Shown in pieces: positions 1 to 5,738 of a stretch of DNA of 7,277 nt. Origin of the DNA: CAXBYZ01 sp043826085 (GTDB lineage: Bacteria; Patescibacteriota; Microgenomatia; UBA1400; CG1-02-47-37); NCBI GenBank assembly GCA_043826085.1, contig JBDRQW010000100.1, positions 1-7,277 on the forward strand, in the 5' to 3' direction. The notes under the pieces were generated by a model that worked only from the letters and a program-made list of their open reading frames with translations, was not told where the DNA came from and did no database searches. How positions within the stretch are numbered: position 1 is the stretch's first letter; every line of letters begins with the position of its first letter. Position numbers and translations under genes: made by a program.

Positions 1-1035
1 CCGGATGCGACTAGGGCGGTGATTCGAGCCCTTGATTCAAGAGATATTATTGAGACGAAAACGTTGGGAATTTTAGTGAATACTTATCATTTATATACTG
101 AGTTGGGGAAGTTGGCTTTAGTAAAGTTTGGTGGAGTGAGGCAGTTTATGGGTTATAAGGGTGGAGTGATTTCCGATTCGGGAGGTTTTCAAGTAATGAG
201 TTTGTGTAAAACCCACGATGGCAAGGTGACGGATGAGGGAGTGAAGTTTAATTTGAGTAAAAATAAGAGTATGTTATTGACTCCGGAAAAGTCGATTAGT
301 TATCAGATGTTATTAAAGCCTGACATGTTGGTGGTTTTGGACGATTTTACTATGCCGGGGTGTAGTAAAAAAGAAGCTAGGGAAAGTGTAGAGAGAACGA
401 TTTTGTGGGCCAAAAGGTGCAAGGTTGAGTTTGAGAGAATTTGTAAAAAGGAAATGATAGCTAAAAAAGATAGACCGTATTTATTGGCTGTAGTTCATGG
501 TGGAAAGTATCAGGACTTGAGGAAAGAGTGTGCTTTGAGGTTAGTTGAGATAGGTTTTGACGGTTACGGTTATGGTGGTTGGCCTATGGATGAGGATAAT
601 AAGTTTGATTTAGTTAGTGCTAAGACCATTGCCAAAATTGTTCCTGAGAGTAAGTTTTTATATGGCTTGGGGATTGGTAAACCTGAAGATATTGTGGCTT
701 GTGTTGATTTGGGTTTTAATATTTTTGATTGTGTTTTGCCAACCCGAGATGCCAGGCATGGACGGTTGTATGTTTATACGGAAAAAACTATGGATAATAT
801 TGATATAAAGAAAAAGAATTTTTATGAGTATTTATCGCCCAAAAGAGGAAGATATTCTAATGATGACTCTCCTGTTTCTACGGCCTGTGATTGTTTGCTT
901 TGCACTAGGTATTCAAGAGCCTATCTTTATCATTTATTTAAACTTAAAGATTTAACAGCTTATCGATTGGCAACTATTCACAATTTGCGGTTTTATTCTA
1001 TATTGATGGAAAAACTACGTGCCTGCAGGTGTTGA
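1..1035 (+). CDS. tgt: tRNA-guanine transglycosylase, 5'-partial
   Basis: Exchanges the anticodon-loop guanine of tRNAs for a 7-deazaguanine base (queuosine pathway). The frame is open from base 1 (PDATRAV...), so the true start lies left of the window; the GTG at 19 is internal. Numbering from base 1, SDSGGFQ (general-base Asp 59), LDD (Asp 114), FDCVLPTRDARHGR (nucleophile Asp 243) and the zinc site CxCxxC (Cys 296, 298, 301) plus His 327 are all present, so the enzyme looks catalytically intact. The base pocket is unusual: AVVHGG replaces GIVQGG, GGWPMDE replaces GGLAVGE, and LYGLGIG replaces LMGVG. Only 17 residues follow the zinc His, against about 37 in Zymomonas Tgt. The protein ends abruptly in ACRC, encoded by a CCTGCAGG palindrome. 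Family assignment is secure; base specificity is uncertain. Confidence 0.95.
   Translation, partial: PDATRAVIRALDSRDIIETKTLGILVNTYHLYTELGKLALVKFGGVRQFMGYKGGVISDSGGFQVMSLCKTHDGKVTDEGVKFNLSKNKSMLLTPEKSISYQMLLKPDMLVVLDDFTMPGCSKKEARESVERTILWAKRCKVEFERICKKEMIAKKDRPYLLAVVHGGKYQDLRKECALRLVEIGFDGYGYGGWPMDEDNKFDLVSAKTIAKIVPESKFLYGLGIGKPEDIVACVDLGFNIFDCVLPTRDARHGRLYVYTEKTMDNIDIKKKNFYEYLSPKRGRYSNDDSPVSTACDCLLCTRYSRAYLYHLFKLKDLTAYRLATIHNLRFYSILMEKLRACRC
1022..1029. repeat. CCTGCAGG palindrome at the end of tgt
   Basis: This perfect 8-bp palindrome encodes part of the last four residues of Tgt, just before the TGA at 1033. Its sequence matches the outer arms (CCTGCA / TGCAGG) of the 23-nt hairpin at 4372-4394. 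The bases that follow (TGTT) resemble those after the two longer hairpins (TGTTTT, TTGTTT). An 8-mer can occur by chance, so membership in the same repeat family is only suggested. Confidence 0.3.
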
Positions 1036-1067
1036 GTGTAATTTGATGTTAAGTAAAGTCGGTGGTT

Positions 1068-1076
1068 TGGTATAAT
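1068..1076 (+). promoter_or_regulatory. Extended -10 promoter of tRNA-Arg
   Basis: The sequence TGGTATAAT is a perfect TGnTATAAT extended -10 element. It places transcription start near 1083, about 5 nt before the first base of the tRNA. No convincing -35 is seen: the best candidate, TTGATG at 1043, lies 22 nt upstream of the -10, which is too far. An extended -10 can work without a good -35. The element is followed by AGG, as is the TATAAT at 3392. Confidence 0.7.
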
Positions 1077-1087
1077 AGGCTTTGAAA

Positions 1088-1161
1088 GCACCTGTAGCTT
1101 AATGGATTAAAGCATTCGTCTTCGGAACGAAGGACTGGGGGTTCGAGTCCCTCCAGGTGCA
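1088..1161 (+). tRNA. tRNA-Arg (anticodon TCG)
   Basis: A full cloverleaf can be drawn. The acceptor stem is GCACCTG/CAGGTGC (1088-1094 with 1154-1160). The D stem is GCTT/AAGC with GGA in its loop, which supplies the A20 typical of arginine tRNAs. The anticodon stem is TTCGT/ACGAA (1115-1119 with 1127-1131) around loop CTTCGGA, giving anticodon TCG at 1122-1124, which reads CGA and possibly other CGN codons. The variable loop is five bases. The T stem GGGGG/CCCTC has one G-U pair and loop TTCGAGT. The discriminator is A1161, and the next bases are CAA, so CCA is not encoded and must be added afterwards. The gene has its own promoter and lies between tgt and the accessory block. Confidence 0.97.
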
Positions 1162-1171
1162 CAAAGATAAT

Positions 1172-1193
1172 TTAGGTTGATATATTAATCTAA
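1172..1193 (+). terminator. Possible hairpin behind tRNA-Arg
   Basis: The arms TTAGGTTGA and TTAATCTAA pair over nine positions (two of them G-U) around a TATA loop, starting 10 nt after the tRNA. The stem is AU-rich and has no T-run behind it on either strand, so it is a poor intrinsic terminator. It could instead protect or process the tRNA 3' end, or separate it from the convergent minus-strand gene. Confidence 0.3.
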
Positions 1194-1197
1194 TTCT

Positions 1198-1210
1198 AGG
1201 GTCCGTCCCT
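1198..1210. other. GC-rich 13-mer in AT-rich spacer
   Basis: AGGGTCCGTCCCT is a GC-rich island in an otherwise strongly AT-rich spacer, 9 bp past the stop of the minus-strand gene at 1220. It contains AGGG/CCCT inverted arms and a tandem GTCCGTCC. It could be a repeat remnant or part of a weak terminator; nothing in the window decides between these. Confidence 0.25.
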
Positions 1211-1219
1211 GAATCACAA

Positions 1220-1999
1220 TCAACTAATTAAACGGTTTGTAAAATCAGTGATTCTATCTTGATTCCCTTGCAGGGTTGAAAATTGTTTACCAACTACATT
1301 TGATAGTCTTGCAACTGGTCGTCTTCCTAAAACTTCCATATTTTCGTAAACAGCAATGCTCTCTGGTTGAAATTTTTTTAATTCATATTGCTGAATTATT
1401 ATGGTTGCGTCATTGCATTTACTATCTGAGGCAACTGGGAAAAAACATATAGGAGATTTTGGTTGACCATTAACTAATGCATAAGGAGAAGGATATTGTT
1501 TTTCCTGATCAAACTCCGGGTAATAGTCTTTGACAACTGTGCGAACAGAATCAAATGCTTCATGAATGAAAGAATCAAAGTATTCATAAAACAAGCTTTT
1601 TACTATCTCTCTTTTGAGATAGCTAATATCACTTATCCTTGTTACTAATTGAATAAATTGCATTAGGTATGGAAAAATTTGATTTATTGGAGCTTGAATT
1701 TGAATATTACCTTCTTTTTCTTCTGCAGAAAACTGACTAAGAATTTCATTAAAAATTTTCTGTTTATTTTTACTTTCCATGGAAAATTCATAGCTTAATC
1801 TCATTAACGTAAGACCCATATCTTGGATAATAAGCGTTTTTCCATCTTGAGGTGTTAGAAAAATTTCAATCATGTCTCCATCTGGATAGTAATAGGGAAC
1901 AAATAATTGATATAGATTTGGACGACGCAACGTCAGTGAAATAGCCTTTTTAAAGCCTTCTGTGATTTGTAGTTCTAGTTTTTGTTTTACATCAGTCAT
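1220..1999 (-). CDS. DUF1828/DUF1829-like protein
   Basis: A 259 aa soluble protein with no signal peptide or membrane segment. Residues about 35-75 (PDGDMIEIFLTPQDG, then LIIQDMGLTLMRL) fit the DUF1828 pattern of a GD-x-I-x-I strand pair followed by a 'D-x-G-x-T-L' turn. Residues about 165-255 fit the DUF1829 domain usually found behind it. The families are recalled from pattern, not searched. The biochemical function of these domains is unknown to me; they occur mainly in phage- or island-like contexts. Its ATG overlaps the stop of the upstream 163 aa gene (ATGA at 1996-1999), so the two are probably co-translated and may form a complex. The gene converges on tRNA-Arg, leaving 58 bp between them. 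Confidence 0.8.
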   Translation of the reverse strand: MTDVKQKLELQITEGFKKAISLTLRRPNLYQLFVPYYYPDGDMIEIFLTPQDGKTLIIQDMGLTLMRLSYEFSMESKNKQKIFNEILSQFSAEEKEGNIQIQAPINQIFPYLMQFIQLVTRISDISYLKREIVKSLFYEYFDSFIHEAFDSVRTVVKDYYPEFDQEKQYPSPYALVNGQPKSPICFFPVASDSKCNDATIIIQQYELKKFQPESIAVYENMEVLGRRPVARLSNVVGKQFSTLQGNQDRITDFTNRLIS

Positions 2000-2487
2000 A
2001 TGAATAATTCTCCTTGTAGCTTTTCAGGGAAATATTGAGTAAAATTTTGAATATTTATGTTTTTACAGAATGACACAAATGCCTGTGAAGCACTAGAGTA
2101 TTTTTTGGTTACCACTGCCTGATTTTCATCTTTTAGGCCATGAGATATAGCTTCAACGGAAATAGTGTGAATATGAAACCCGGAAATTTTCTGATTAGTT
2201 AGTTTATTGTAATGCTCTCCGTGATTTCCATTATAGCGTAAAAGGATGATACTAGAGGCGTCATCTGGCATATAGACTAAACCTATGGAAAAAAATTCCA
2301 AAAGTGAAAGGTGTTCTCTGACAAAAACTAAAAACTTATGTTTTTTATCAGTAGATTCTAATAAAAAATCTGTTTGTTTATGTTGACCGTTAGATTTATC
2401 TTTAGGAGAAGGTTCACCAATAATTTGTTTTTTACAGGAAATTAACTCTTTTATTAATTCTGATGTTAGATTAACTAATTCAGGCAT
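1996..2487 (-). CDS. DUF6978-like protein, first gene of coupled pair
   Basis: A 163 aa soluble protein. The middle carries TDFLLESTDKKHKFLVFVRE, then LLRYNGNHGEHYN (81-93) and GFHIHT (103-108). This reads like the DUF6978 arrangement, in which an 'R-x-(D/N)-x-x-G-x-H-x-N' segment is followed by an 'H-x-H' strand and a late Phe/Cys helix (SFCKNINI, 139-146). His 89, 92, 105 and 107 could form a metal or catalytic site; that is inference. It is the promoter-proximal gene of the pair and overlaps its partner by 4 nt. No Shine-Dalgarno is seen before the ATG; a TATATT 6 nt upstream could be the -10 of a leaderless transcript. The family call is moderate, and a toxin, antitoxin or defence role is unproven. 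Confidence 0.75.
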   Translation of the reverse strand: MPELVNLTSELIKELISCKKQIIGEPSPKDKSNGQHKQTDFLLESTDKKHKFLVFVREHLSLLEFFSIGLVYMPDDASSIILLRYNGNHGEHYNKLTNQKISGFHIHTISVEAISHGLKDENQAVVTKKYSSASQAFVSFCKNINIQNFTQYFPEKLQGELFI

Positions 2488-2565
2488 AAGTTAAATATAC
2501 TATTTTTCACTAATTAATTCTATTGGGACTTAAGATAAGTTTTTTTGTCCTCATTCGTCATTTAG

Positions 2566-2973
2566 TTATGAGAGGTTGGTCTTGTCACTAAAGTAGTTTG
2601 TAATGAAGACACTAATAAAAATACCTATTCCAAACAGTGAAACCGGTACCCAAAATTTTAAATCATTGATAATTAAATCTTTCAATGATCTTTTAACTAT
2701 TGTGTTTTCAATACAGCAATGGTCTCTCTCATTAAACTCACACCGTTTCTTGGCTCCTCCTGAATAAGAAATATTATCAATTTCATTACATTTAGATAAA
2801 CAGTCATAATCAACTACTAAACATACTGATTCGTACTTTGGTTTTTTAATAATTTCATAAACGATATAATTTTTCACAATAATAAATATTGATACTAAAA
2901 TCCCAAGTAGTAACCATGATGTAAGAAAGATAAGCTTTTTGTTCTGCTTAATTCCTTCAAGTAGTTTGAACAT
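2566..2973 (-). CDS. Two-TM membrane protein with Cys-rich loop
   Basis: I do not recognise the family. This 135 aa protein has a short basic N-terminus, a transmembrane segment at about 14-35, a loop of about 70 residues and a second transmembrane segment at about 107-126. The positive-inside rule (Lys at 9, 12, 13 before TM1) puts the loop outside the membrane. The loop carries all six cysteines (51, 58, 62, 78, 86, 87), including a CC pair, so disulfides are likely. The start lies 7 nt behind the stop of the preceding 104 aa gene, with AGGG near that gene's end as a possible ribosome-binding site, so the two form an operon. The divergently transcribed neighbour beyond that gene also encodes a Cys-rich exported protein. 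Confidence 0.75.
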   Translation of the reverse strand: MFKLLEGIKQNKKLIFLTSWLLLGILVSIFIIVKNYIVYEIIKKPKYESVCLVVDYDCLSKCNEIDNISYSGGAKKRCEFNERDHCCIENTIVKRSLKDLIINDLKFWVPVSLFGIGIFISVFITNYFSDKTNLS

Positions 2974-2980
2974 TTGTTGA

Positions 2981-3295
2981 TTACCCTTTTTTTCTTAATA
3001 GAAACTTCATAAGCATGGTAAATAAAAGGGCAATAAAGAAAGCTCCTTGGATGCCGATATATTCTTTAAATACTAAAAACAGAGATGCAGGAACAATAAA
3101 AAACATTCCATTTTTAAAACTATCATTTGATCTCTTTTGAAATACCTTTTTTTCTTCACTAGATAAAGCCTGATATTTTTTTGTCCTAGCTTTTCTTTTA
3201 ATCTTTGTGAGGCCGAAAATTAGAAGTATCAATGGCAGTATAGTTATTAAAAGAGGAGTTTCAAACATGTTAATTTCTTTTTCATATCCTACCAT
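2981..3295 (-). CDS. Small membrane protein, unknown function
   Basis: I do not recognise the family. The 104 aa product has hydrophobic segments at about 12-31, 62-77 and 81-100. A very basic stretch (KIKRKARTKKYQ, 31-42) and a charged helix (SSEEKKVFQKR) lie in between, presumably on the cytoplasmic side. The start is uncertain: the ATG at 3295 has no Shine-Dalgarno, and the in-frame ATG at 3268 (MFETPLLIT) gives a 95 aa protein that begins right at the first membrane segment. It is the first gene of a two-gene unit with the Cys-loop membrane protein. The ATG at 3295 lies 42 bp from the palindromic hairpin at 3338-3360 in the divergent promoter region. Confidence 0.65.
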   Translation of the reverse strand: MVGYEKEINMFETPLLITILPLILLIFGLTKIKRKARTKKYQALSSEEKKVFQKRSNDSFKNGMFFIVPASLFLVFKEYIGIQGAFFIALLFTMLMKFLLRKKG

Positions 3296-3337
3296 ACTAG
3301 TGCGTGGATTAGTGTGGTTGTTTCAAGTACAATTTTA

Positions 3338-3360
3338 CCTACAGGGATGATCCTTGTAGG
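3338..3360. repeat. Palindromic hairpin, copy B
   Basis: Arms CCTACAGGGA and TCCTTGTAGG pair over 10 bp (one G-T wobble) around loop TGA. It matches the hairpin at 4372-4394 in 17 of 23 positions. The pair at positions 4/20 is A-T here and G-C there, a compensatory change that argues for a conserved structure. It lies between divergent genes and has only a weak T-run behind it (TGTTTT), so it is not in a place where a terminator would be expected. Confidence 0.6.
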
Positions 3361-3391
3361 TGTTTTACAAGATTAGTAAAAAAAATGTATG

Positions 3392-3397
3392 TATAAT
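3392..3397 (+). promoter_or_regulatory. Candidate -10 box of Cys-rich gene
   Basis: A perfect TATAAT followed by AGG, like the tRNA-Arg promoter. TTTACA at 3364-3369 resembles a -35, but the spacer is 22 bp. Start of transcription would fall near 3404, only about 7 nt before the ATG at 3411. The AGGA at 3398 would then lie outside the mRNA, so either the message is nearly leaderless or the true promoter is further upstream. Confidence 0.45.
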
Positions 3398-3410
3398 AGG
3401 ATCAAGATCT

Positions 3411-4181
3411 ATGAAAAAATTACTTCTTATCCTTGCTAGCGTTTTAATGATATTATTTTTACCTATCCCATGGTATAACCCCTACAATGCTGTTTGCTAC
3501 CCATGCTCAACTGATAAATGTCCTCCTTGCCCCGAGAAAGGCTGGGAATTTAAGAAGCCTTTCGTATTACAATTATTATCTCTCTTTAAATTATCACAGT
3601 CTTCGTCTTTTAATAAAAAGGCTGTAATAAATGGTGGGCCTTATAAGAATTACCAACAGTGTGTTTCTAAAGATTCAATTAATCCTGATAATTGTTATAG
3701 ACTAAGCGCAATAGCCAATAACGACCCCTCTATATGCTCTTATATTCAGGACACCTCAACCACACAATATTTACGAAATAACTGTATCCTCATTAGCGAG
3801 GTAGTTAATTTCTCAGTTTTGCCTTTAATTTGTAAGGGGTTAGATGAGAATGTTTGTAAAAATCAGGAAGGCTGTTTACCTGAATATATTGCTCCAAATA
3901 TAGAATGCCCTTCCAGTCAGCCAAATTGTGTAAATAAAACATTTGTTGGTTGCGATATAAATGCCCAATATTTTTGCACGAAAAGCGGTGGTACCTTGGA
4001 TGAAAAATATGAATGCGCATGTTCAAAAGAGAAAACTGCTATTAAGCCTTATGGGAGTTTTGACTGTGAGAAATTTTCTAGCCCTATAGCCAAAGCAGAA
4101 TGCATTAAGATGACAAACGAGAATAAAGGAAACGATAAATTAAAACAACAACAAGATGATGAAAAAAGAAAATTTCTGTAA
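3411..4181 (+). CDS. Exported Cys-rich protein, unknown function
   Basis: A 256 aa protein. I start it at ATG 3411 because MKKLLLILASVLMILFLPIP is a typical signal peptide or N-terminal anchor and AGGA lies 9 nt upstream; an in-frame GTG at 3360 would bury it behind 17 extra residues. Nineteen cysteines follow, including a CYPC...CPPC cluster at 29-40. Spacing of Cys 95, 109 and 125 with D-P-S before and Y-L-R after (NDPSIC, QYLRNNC) resembles a Cys motif that I recall from CPR and DPANN surface proteins. The C-terminal tail (235-256) is charged and lysine/glutamine-rich. The protein is presumably disulfide-bonded outside the membrane. The frame stays open for 57 codons past its TAA. No enzyme family is recognised. 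Confidence 0.75.
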   Translation: MKKLLLILASVLMILFLPIPWYNPYNAVCYPCSTDKCPPCPEKGWEFKKPFVLQLLSLFKLSQSSSFNKKAVINGGPYKNYQQCVSKDSINPDNCYRLSAIANNDPSICSYIQDTSTTQYLRNNCILISEVVNFSVLPLICKGLDENVCKNQEGCLPEYIAPNIECPSSQPNCVNKTFVGCDINAQYFCTKSGGTLDEKYECACSKEKTAIKPYGSFDCEKFSSPIAKAECIKMTNENKGNDKLKQQQDDEKRKFL

Positions 4182-4355
4182 TTAATATCATCTCAATGTA
4201 ATGGAAAATATGACTCAGGCATTATTCAGCTTGCGAGCCAAAAATTACCAAATGAAACCATAAGCATTTTCATTTTTAGAACAATTCCGTCGATTTGTAA
4301 TCTTGATTTTATTAAGCGCTTTAGTTCAGCCGAAAGGGAGTCAAAGCCACAATAA
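4182..4355 (+). other. In-frame open stretch after the TAA stop
   Basis: Directly behind the TAA at 4179, the same frame runs 57 codons to a second TAA at 4353, encoding among others QLASQKLPNETISIF and NLDFIKRFSSAERESKPQ. This could be a former C-terminus cut off by a nonsense change, or chance. The opposite strand is also open in one frame for 45 codons (4363 to 4229, with DSLSAELKRLIKSRLQ), so coding direction is ambiguous. It reaches 15 bp into the 3' end of the solute-binding protein gene. I see no clear terminator for either converging gene here. Confidence 0.35.
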
Positions 4356-5738
4356 ATTGAATATTATAGGTCCTGCAAGGACTGTCCTTGCAGGTTGTTT
4401 CCTAGTGATAGTATAGGTGGTTGGGTGGGAGAGGAAGATGGCGGGGGTGTCTTCGACTAGGAATTTTTGAAAGTCTTGGTAGATTTCTTTTCGTTTTTTG
4501 GGGTCGGAGATAATGCGACCGTCTTCAAGTAATTTATCTATTTTTAGATCTTGATAGTGAGTAATATTTGTTTCTTGAGTAGAGTGCCAGAGAGCGTGTT
4601 GATCCGGATCTAGGGGAATTTCTTGGGCAATTAAAATTGCCTGAAAGTTTTCATCGATTGAGTTAATGATTTTAACTTCAATGTCTACATTTAGGACTTT
4701 TTCCCAGCTGGTGGCTATTTCTTCTGCTAGATTAAGAAAAGAGTCGCTGGTGCCTAGAGAAATTTTTAGTTTACCGCTTAGACTAGCTTCATTAGTAAAA
4801 GTATCAAATAGCTCTTTGGCTTGAGTGGGGTTGTAGTCATAAGGCTTAGCTTTGCTGTTGTAGGCCCAAGATTTTGGACTGATCGGAGTTAGGGCTCTGG
4901 TTTCACCTTCTTTGCTTTTATTCTCAATTGCGTAAGCCAGAGATTGCCTTAGGGGTTTGCTGGATAGATTGTTGTCATTTAAGTTAAATAAAATGGCTAG
5001 ATATTGATTTTCGTTAGTAGTTTTTTCTATATTAACTTTTTTAGCCCATTTTTCATCTAAAGGGTTGGTGATGATGTTTAAAAGTTGGTCTATCTCTCCC
5101 AATTTAAAGCCAAGCCAACCTGCGTAGTGAGATGGATAAAATTTATAAGTTAAGTCGTTTTTAGGACCGGTTAAGCTCAATGACTTAAGGTAAGGTCCTT
5201 GATACTTTATATTTTTAACCATATAGTCTCCGGCAGAAATAGTGTTATTTTTAAATAATGGCCTGGTCAATAATAATAAAAACGGAGAAAAAGGCTCTTT
5301 TAACTTAAATTCTATGGTGGATTCGTCAGGATAACTAACTTCAACATCAGGAATATCCAGAGATATATCTTTTGAAGAAATTAAGGTACCGTCACTCCAA
5401 AGAATATTTGGTTTTAGATAAACTTTGTAAAGGGTTTCTTCTTCTAAAATTTCCCAGCTTTTGGCTAAATCCGATTCGATAATACCGGCGGAATCTACTT
5501 TCATTAATCCCCTGCTGATAGTTTGAGAAATAGAACTTGGAATAGAGTTCATGGTGTATTGACCAACAAAGCCGATTTTTTGATGTTGGTTGGTTTTTGG
5601 AATTAAGGGAAGTAGATTTTTAGAAAAGAAAAAAATGATAATACCAATAATAGTAAAACTTAAAATTAGTTTTTTGTGCTTATTGATAAAGGAGCTTAAA
5701 ATCCAAAACGGCTTTCTAAAAGGCCGAGTCAAAATCAT
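4341..5738 (-). CDS. Family 5 solute-binding protein, membrane-anchored
   Basis: A 465 aa protein of the DppA/OppA-like SBP_bac_5 family, probably binding peptides outside the membrane for an ABC importer; no permease or ATPase gene is in the window. A basic N-terminus and one transmembrane segment (about 23-40) anchor it. Family landmarks are SRGLMKVDSAGIIESDLAKSW (split at 75-95), LRQSLAYAIE (263-272), YNPTQAKELFD (302-312) and DPDQHALWHS followed by DKLLEDGR. Similarity runs to HPTTYTITRKQ (438-448). Residues 449-456 are then encoded by a palindromic hairpin, and nine more follow. Family members normally continue with a longer C-terminal strand region, so this end looks replaced. Its ATG overlaps the secG stop (ATGA, 5735-5738), so translation is coupled; no separate ribosome-binding site is seen. 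Confidence 0.88.
   Translation of the reverse strand: MILTRPFRKPFWILSSFINKHKKLILSFTIIGIIIFFFSKNLLPLIPKTNQHQKIGFVGQYTMNSIPSSISQTISRGLMKVDSAGIIESDLAKSWEILEEETLYKVYLKPNILWSDGTLISSKDISLDIPDVEVSYPDESTIEFKLKEPFSPFLLLLTRPLFKNNTISAGDYMVKNIKYQGPYLKSLSLTGPKNDLTYKFYPSHYAGWLGFKLGEIDQLLNIITNPLDEKWAKKVNIEKTTNENQYLAILFNLNDNNLSSKPLRQSLAYAIENKSKEGETRALTPISPKSWAYNSKAKPYDYNPTQAKELFDTFTNEASLSGKLKISLGTSDSFLNLAEEIATSWEKVLNVDIEVKIINSIDENFQAILIAQEIPLDPDQHALWHSTQETNITHYQDLKIDKLLEDGRIISDPKKRKEIYQDFQKFLVEDTPAIFLSHPTTYTITRKQPARTVLAGPIIFNLLWL
4372..4394. repeat. Palindromic hairpin, copy A
   Basis: Arms CCTGCAAGGA and TCCTTGCAGG form a perfect 10-bp stem around loop CTG. The element lies inside the solute-binding protein gene and encodes residues 449-456 (PARTVLAG) exactly at the point where family similarity ends. 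It shares 17 of 23 positions with the hairpin at 3338-3360. Neither strand has a convincing T-run behind it, so a pure terminator role is doubtful. A REP-like or small mobile palindrome is the alternative I favour. Confidence 0.65.

Noticed and set aside
617..808. 63 aa plus-strand reading frame
   Set aside because: Lies wholly inside tgt in another frame; no family features.
1141..1161. tRNA 3' end as attachment site with a second copy downstream
   Set aside because: I looked for a repeat of the T-arm and acceptor end across the rest of the window and found none.
1265..1275. CCCTTGCAGGG, resembling the palindrome family
   Set aside because: Only short arms (CCCT/AGGG), fits the coding frame of the DUF1829 region, and shows no break in the protein; probably chance.
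2528..2546. ACTTA-AGA-TAAGT hairpin followed by seven T on the plus strand
   Set aside because: Looks like an intrinsic terminator, but the stem has a single G-C pair and no plus-strand gene lies upstream closer than the tRNA at 1161.
3805..4026. 73 aa minus-strand reading frame
   Set aside because: Antisense to the Cys-rich exported protein gene, whose signal peptide and Cys pattern make it the real gene.
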